Below are positions 22,148 to 24,699 of a stretch of 24,699 nt of DNA, one piece after another. The position numbers were made by a program, and so were the translations under genes. How positions within the stretch are numbered: position 1 is the stretch's first letter; each line of letters begins with the position of its first letter. Origin of the DNA: a virus; the IMG/VR virus record IMGVR_UViG_3300025828_004436, positions 1 to 24,699 of that record, one strand, 5' to 3'. The notes beneath the pieces were generated by a model that ran no database searches, was not told where the DNA came from, and saw nothing but the letters and a program-made list of their open reading frames with translations.

Positions 22148-22772
22148 TGAATTACAAAAGAAAACAACGGATCTTAAGAGCTCCTATATAGGATATCGTA
22201 CTGGAAAAATCAAGCATGAACTTTGGCTCAAATCTAGGAAATCAAACCAAACGTATATAACACAATACGACGAATACATATTAGAAAACCTGCAGGCAGG
22301 AAACACAGGAATATTTGGAAGTGCTGGCTATTTCCTGGAGGACTGTATTGATAATCTCAAAGTTATCGAGCAAGAAGAAGTTGTTAAAACTTTCTACCCA
22401 AAAGCCACAATAGTCAAAACAAGGGATCAAATAGGAAATTTATTTCCTGATCATTTTGACAATTTTATTGTCACAAATAATAGATCAGACCTATGGGTAG
22501 ACGAACGTGGACTTTGCAAATACATCAATGAATACAAGAAAGCAATGAAAAATGGGTGTTTATTCTTTTACTCTATGCGTGACACACAGTTTTCACCTTG
22601 GAACAGATTAAAAATAAATCATTATGAAATGTTTATCGGATTAGCAAAAAAGATAGAATCACTAGGATTCAAATGTTTAGAATCTCAAATGGATTTCGCA
22701 AACGGAGATGGCAATGAAAACCCCGACACCACTAATGGAAACATAAAATATCTTTTCAGATGCATAAAGTAA
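22125..22772 (+). CDS. Probable SAM methyltransferase-like protein
   Basis: A 215-residue protein. The order of elements fits a class I methyltransferase: GIFGSAGYFLEDCI near 62-75 in the place of motif I, a VIEQEEV strand end near 80-86 (acidic residue that would bind the SAM ribose), FDNFIVTNNRSDLW near 111-124 (motif IV place) and a helix then KNGCLFFYSMRD (strand 5 with a following Asp). The Gly pattern of motif I is degenerate, so activity is uncertain. The ATG at 22125 is used because the longer ORF to 22053 lies deep inside the previous gene. AT-rich, like its neighbours. Confidence 0.5.
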   Translation: MKIIKHYSELQKKTTDLKSSYIGYRTGKIKHELWLKSRKSNQTYITQYDEYILENLQAGNTGIFGSAGYFLEDCIDNLKVIEQEEVVKTFYPKATIVKTRDQIGNLFPDHFDNFIVTNNRSDLWVDERGLCKYINEYKKAMKNGCLFFYSMRDTQFSPWNRLKINHYEMFIGLAKKIESLGFKCLESQMDFANGDGNENPDTTNGNIKYLFRCIK

Positions 22773-23278
22773 TCCTATTCAGAGGCGGTATGTTTGGCGA
22801 TTTAATTTTATCTATGCTTAATAAGGAATACGTAAGAAGCGTGTATCCACTGAAGCCGGTAAAAGAACGCACTGTCATGAAGAAATTTTACAACTTTTCA
22901 CAAAAGGAAAAATACCTATACCTAAAAAAAATGGATGGTTACACTTTGTCACACGATACCGATTTCTGTAAACAGATAAACGAAGATCAAGTAGTTCAAA
23001 TTTTTTGTTCTGATAAAAAAATGATTCCTCATGTAGCAGATAGATTTTGGACCAAAAATTCATACGAAAGTGTTGCCCACGTGAAAGATGATTTAAACCT
23101 AGGTGGGGACAAAACTTTAGCAAAGGACATAGAAGCATGGCAGAGTTTTCATGTGTTTAAACATCGTTTTGATGTTAAAAATATCTACAAGGATTGCTTT
23201 CTAGATGATCTAGCAAAAACCTTTGAAATAAACGATCATAGGTGGGCTAAAACTATCCACAATATCTGGCGTAGTTGA
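22760..23278 (+). CDS. Unknown protein with N-terminal RGGMFGD motif
   Basis: A 172-residue protein starting within the previous gene. It opens with a strand-turn-helix VILFRGGMFGDLILSML, similar in shape to the start of the 17712 gene (IIYAPGMFGKCVRWMF); this could be a phosphate-binding loop of sulfotransferase-like or related type, but no further motif supports it. The rest is mixed, with a DKKMIPHVADRFW helix and a Trp-rich end. Last gene of the AT-rich block. A short stem GTAGT/ACTAC follows at 23271-23284. Confidence 0.58.
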   Translation: MHKVILFRGGMFGDLILSMLNKEYVRSVYPLKPVKERTVMKKFYNFSQKEKYLYLKKMDGYTLSHDTDFCKQINEDQVVQIFCSDKKMIPHVADRFWTKNSYESVAHVKDDLNLGGDKTLAKDIEAWQSFHVFKHRFDVKNIYKDCFLDDLAKTFEINDHRWAKTIHNIWRS

Positions 23279-23325
23279 AACTACTCTAAAATTTCTGGTA
23301 AATATAGTTGTATAGTTTTACAATT

Positions 23326-23613
23326 ATGAGCAGACCAAAACCCACAGTGCTGTTGCAACACAGCAATAAGACCACCTACAAGATGGACGAAGTCCTAGCG
23401 GCTGAGGGCATCTGGGCTGTCTTCTACGATGGAAAACCCATTAATTTAAAGTCAAGCAGTTTGGTTTCTAACTATCCAGGACCAAAGTACAAGAAGGTTT
23501 CGTTCTCAAACCCTGGACACGCGGAGAACCTGGCCAAGAAGTTGAACGCACAGCACAACACAGACAAGTTTGGTGTTTACCTGTTGAAGACCGGCGAAAA
23601 ATTCAAACGTTAA
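23326..23613 (+). CDS. Small conserved phage protein
   Basis: A 95-residue protein. The start at ATG 23326 (MSRPKPTVLLQHSN) is preferred over an in-frame TTG at 23308. It contains AEGIWAVFYDGKPINLKS near 29-46 and YPGPKYKKVSFSNPGHAENLAKKLN near 51-75, a compact pattern I associate with T4-like marine phages; function unknown. No ribosome site precedes it (the upstream bases are T/A-rich, with TATAGT at 23303 and 23311 but no matching -35), so it may be another poorly led message. Base composition returns to the GC-richer backbone here. Confidence 0.7.
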   Translation: MSRPKPTVLLQHSNKTTYKMDEVLAAEGIWAVFYDGKPINLKSSSLVSNYPGPKYKKVSFSNPGHAENLAKKLNAQHNTDKFGVYLLKTGEKFKR

Positions 23614-23621
23614 ATCCACCC

Positions 23622-23629
23622 GTTAAATA
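23622..23629 (+). promoter_or_regulatory. Candidate T4-like late promoter box
   Basis: GTTAAATA (6 of 8 to TATAAATA) lies six bases before the ATG at 23635, so a T4-style late start would coincide with the start codon, as at 3448. No Shine-Dalgarno site lies between. Short and possibly chance. Confidence 0.3.
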
Positions 23630-23634
23630 GCAGT

Positions 23635-24030
23635 ATGGATCGCAAGACCGCATACACACGCACCTTCATGGAACTGTTACAACAACCAATCCATGACGAG
23701 AGCATCAAGACCAACTACTACACCTGGTGGCAGAACGTTAGGGAAAGTTACCAGGCCAGATCACTGCGTCTCACCAAACAGGGACTGGAGATGTTGGAGA
23801 ATCTGGACATCAAGACCTATGACATCAAATTTCCAGCAAAAGTCATATTCACCCCTCAGACCTATCTTTGGTTGGACGAGTTCGTTGACTGTCCCTACTA
23901 CGTGGACAAGAAACACATCAAAGTTACCATGGAGAAAATGGCACTACAACTGATGCTTTTTGCTGGAGACATCACAAAATACGGGCTCGCACGTGCTATG
24001 AGCAAGATGGACGAGCAAAAAAGCCAGTAA
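23635..24030 (+). CDS. Conserved T4-like phage protein of unknown function
   Basis: A 131-residue helical protein: an aromatic N-terminal half (NYYTWWQNVRESYQARSLRLTKQGLEML), a strand DIKTYDIKFP, then LWLDEFVDCPYYVDKKHIKV and a long helix TMEKMALQLMLFAGDITKYGLARAM. The QGLEML...YDIKFP...LWLD.F..CPYY pattern looks familiar from marine T4-like phages; no function is known to me. It may be transcribed late from the TAAATA box just before it. It is followed by a regulated-looking promoter for an AAA+ ATPase. Confidence 0.7.
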   Translation: MDRKTAYTRTFMELLQQPIHDESIKTNYYTWWQNVRESYQARSLRLTKQGLEMLENLDIKTYDIKFPAKVIFTPQTYLWLDEFVDCPYYVDKKHIKVTMEKMALQLMLFAGDITKYGLARAMSKMDEQKSQ

Positions 24031-24043
24031 AACTGCGACTTCT

Positions 24044-24059
24044 GTGCGGTTGACCGTAC
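24044..24059 (+). promoter_or_regulatory. Imperfect inverted repeat over a -35 box: candidate operator
   Basis: GTGCGGT-TG-ACCGTAC: seven-base arms pairing at six of seven positions around a TG centre, overlapping the -35 TTGACC. The architecture is the same as at 15107-15122. Confidence 0.38.
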
Positions 24060-24077
24060 ACACATTCCTGCTATAAT
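24050..24077 (+). promoter_or_regulatory. Promoter for the MoxR-type ATPase gene
   Basis: TTGACC at 24050-24055 and TATAAT at 24072-24077 with a 16-base spacer. The start near 24084 gives a 28-base leader with AGGAG at 24099-24103, eight bases before the ATG. Confidence 0.62.
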
Positions 24078-24111
24078 GATATTATAAACATTTAAAACAG
24101 GAGTGTACTAA

Positions 24112-24699
24112 ATGGTAAAAAAAAGTAAAGAGGCGGCGGTAGGTTCTCAGAACAGGACTGTATCACCAAACGAGGCAAAATCAGCATTAACACATTGTAT
24201 CAAACTACAGAGACCCATAATGATGTGGGGAGCACCAGGTATTGGCAAGTCAGACATAGTCAAGCAGATCGCTGATGCGGAAGGCAGAGAAGTCATAGAC
24301 ATCAGACTTCCTTTATGGGAGCCCACAGACATCAAGGGTATTCCATATTATAATTCAAAGGAGAACAACATGGTCTGGGCAAGTCCGGCGGAACTACCAA
24401 CTGATCCCAAGTCGAACGCCATAGTGTTCTTGGACGAGTTGAACTCGGCGGCACCGGCTGTACAGGCGGCGGCGTATCAATTGATCCTCAACAGAAGGGT
24501 TGGACAGTATCACCTACCCGAAGGCGTTTCGATCGTGGCGGCGGGTAACAGGGATTCAGACAAGGGTGTCACATACAGGATGCCGGCTCCGTTGGCCAAC
24601 AGATTCGTACACGTTGAACTGAGGGTGGACTTCGAGGACTGGTTACAATGGGCCACAGAACAACACGTACATGCGGACGTTGTGGGTTACTGCACTTTC
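24112..24699 (+). CDS. MoxR-type AAA+ ATPase, N-terminal part (runs off window)
   Basis: The first 196 codons of an AAA+ ATPase. Walker A GAPGIGKS begins near residue 41, the Walker B IVFLDELN near 102-109, followed by a helix with AAAYQLILNRRVG and sensor 1 IVAAGNRDSD near 140-149; ANRFVHVELR holds the Arg-finger region. The DIRLPLWEPTDIKGIP insert is typical of MoxR-like proteins, which act as chaperones, usually with a von Willebrand A-domain partner that would be expected downstream. It has no signal peptide and starts with a Lys-rich tail. The ATG is fixed by AGGAG at 24099-24103. The frame is open to the window's end, so the C-terminus is not seen. Confidence 0.88.
   Translation, partial: MVKKSKEAAVGSQNRTVSPNEAKSALTHCIKLQRPIMMWGAPGIGKSDIVKQIADAEGREVIDIRLPLWEPTDIKGIPYYNSKENNMVWASPAELPTDPKSNAIVFLDELNSAAPAVQAAAYQLILNRRVGQYHLPEGVSIVAAGNRDSDKGVTYRMPAPLANRFVHVELRVDFEDWLQWATEQHVHADVVGYCTF

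Noticed and set aside
23271-23284. Stem GTAGT/ACTAC after the gene at 22760 as a terminator
   Set aside because: Only five base pairs, AT-rich, and no T-run; too weak to call.
1-24699. tRNA genes, CRISPR arrays, insertion sequences, integrase or attachment sites
   Set aside because: No cloverleaf-like segment, regular repeat-spacer series, transposase or terminal inverted repeats were seen; intergenic space is almost absent.

Overview
This window is a piece of a tailed-phage genome of the T4-like (myovirus) superfamily, most likely a marine one. The evidence is a family B DNA polymerase of gp43 type, a gp45/PCNA-type sliding clamp, a T4 RNase H (FEN)-like nuclease, a DsbA-like small protein and many short proteins of the kind shared by marine T4-like phages. 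All 38 supported genes lie on the + strand, are tightly packed and often overlap (ATGA, TAATG and TTGA junctions). No tRNA, rRNA, CRISPR array, integrase or insertion sequence was seen. The host cannot be fixed from the sequence. Promoters are of bacterial sigma-70 type (TTGACA / TATAAT), so the host is a bacterium.

Layout. 1-6700: tail end of a small basic protein, then dsbA-like gene, small membrane protein, DNA polymerase, a class I methyltransferase, sliding clamp, a tRNA-guanine-transglycosylase/DpdA-like enzyme and a YdcH-like coiled coil. 6700-15100: one long operon starting at a consensus promoter. It holds an unknown protein, a QueD/PTPS-like T-fold candidate, a peroxiredoxin, small unknowns, a radical SAM/SPASM protein, a GT-B glycosyltransferase, UDP-glucose 4-epimerase, GTP cyclohydrolase I, GMP reductase, a small membrane protein and a xanthine/guanine phosphoribosyltransferase. 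15100-15830: a queuosine-precursor transporter (YhhQ family) with its own promoter, closed by a hairpin. 15850-18650: cupin, amidinotransferase-fold enzyme, DUF6614-like protein and an unknown. 18650-19550: QueE. 19550-23300: small protein, RNase H and five unknowns, including a methyltransferase-like one. 23300-24699: two small conserved phage proteins and the start of a MoxR-type AAA+ ATPase that runs off the window.

How the genes may work together. DpdA-like transglycosylase, FolE, QueE, a QueD-like candidate and the YhhQ transporter together point to 7-deazaguanine modification of phage DNA. QueC is not in this window. Transglycosylation releases free guanine, and the phage also carries a guanine/xanthine phosphoribosyltransferase and GMP reductase that could recycle it. 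The C-terminus of the DpdA-like protein closely resembles the clamp-binding tail of the phage's own DNA polymerase, and its gene overlaps the clamp gene, so base modification may be coupled to replication through the clamp.

Two other patterns stand out. Three promoters (ahead of the genes at 6715, 18662 and 19586) place the predicted transcription start on the ATG itself, implying leaderless mRNAs, while other promoters give 16-28 base leaders with good Shine-Dalgarno sites. Several clearly AT-rich blocks (about 3461-4261, 8713-10169, 16305-18644, 21599-23278) sit in a more GC-rich backbone and look like later acquisitions.
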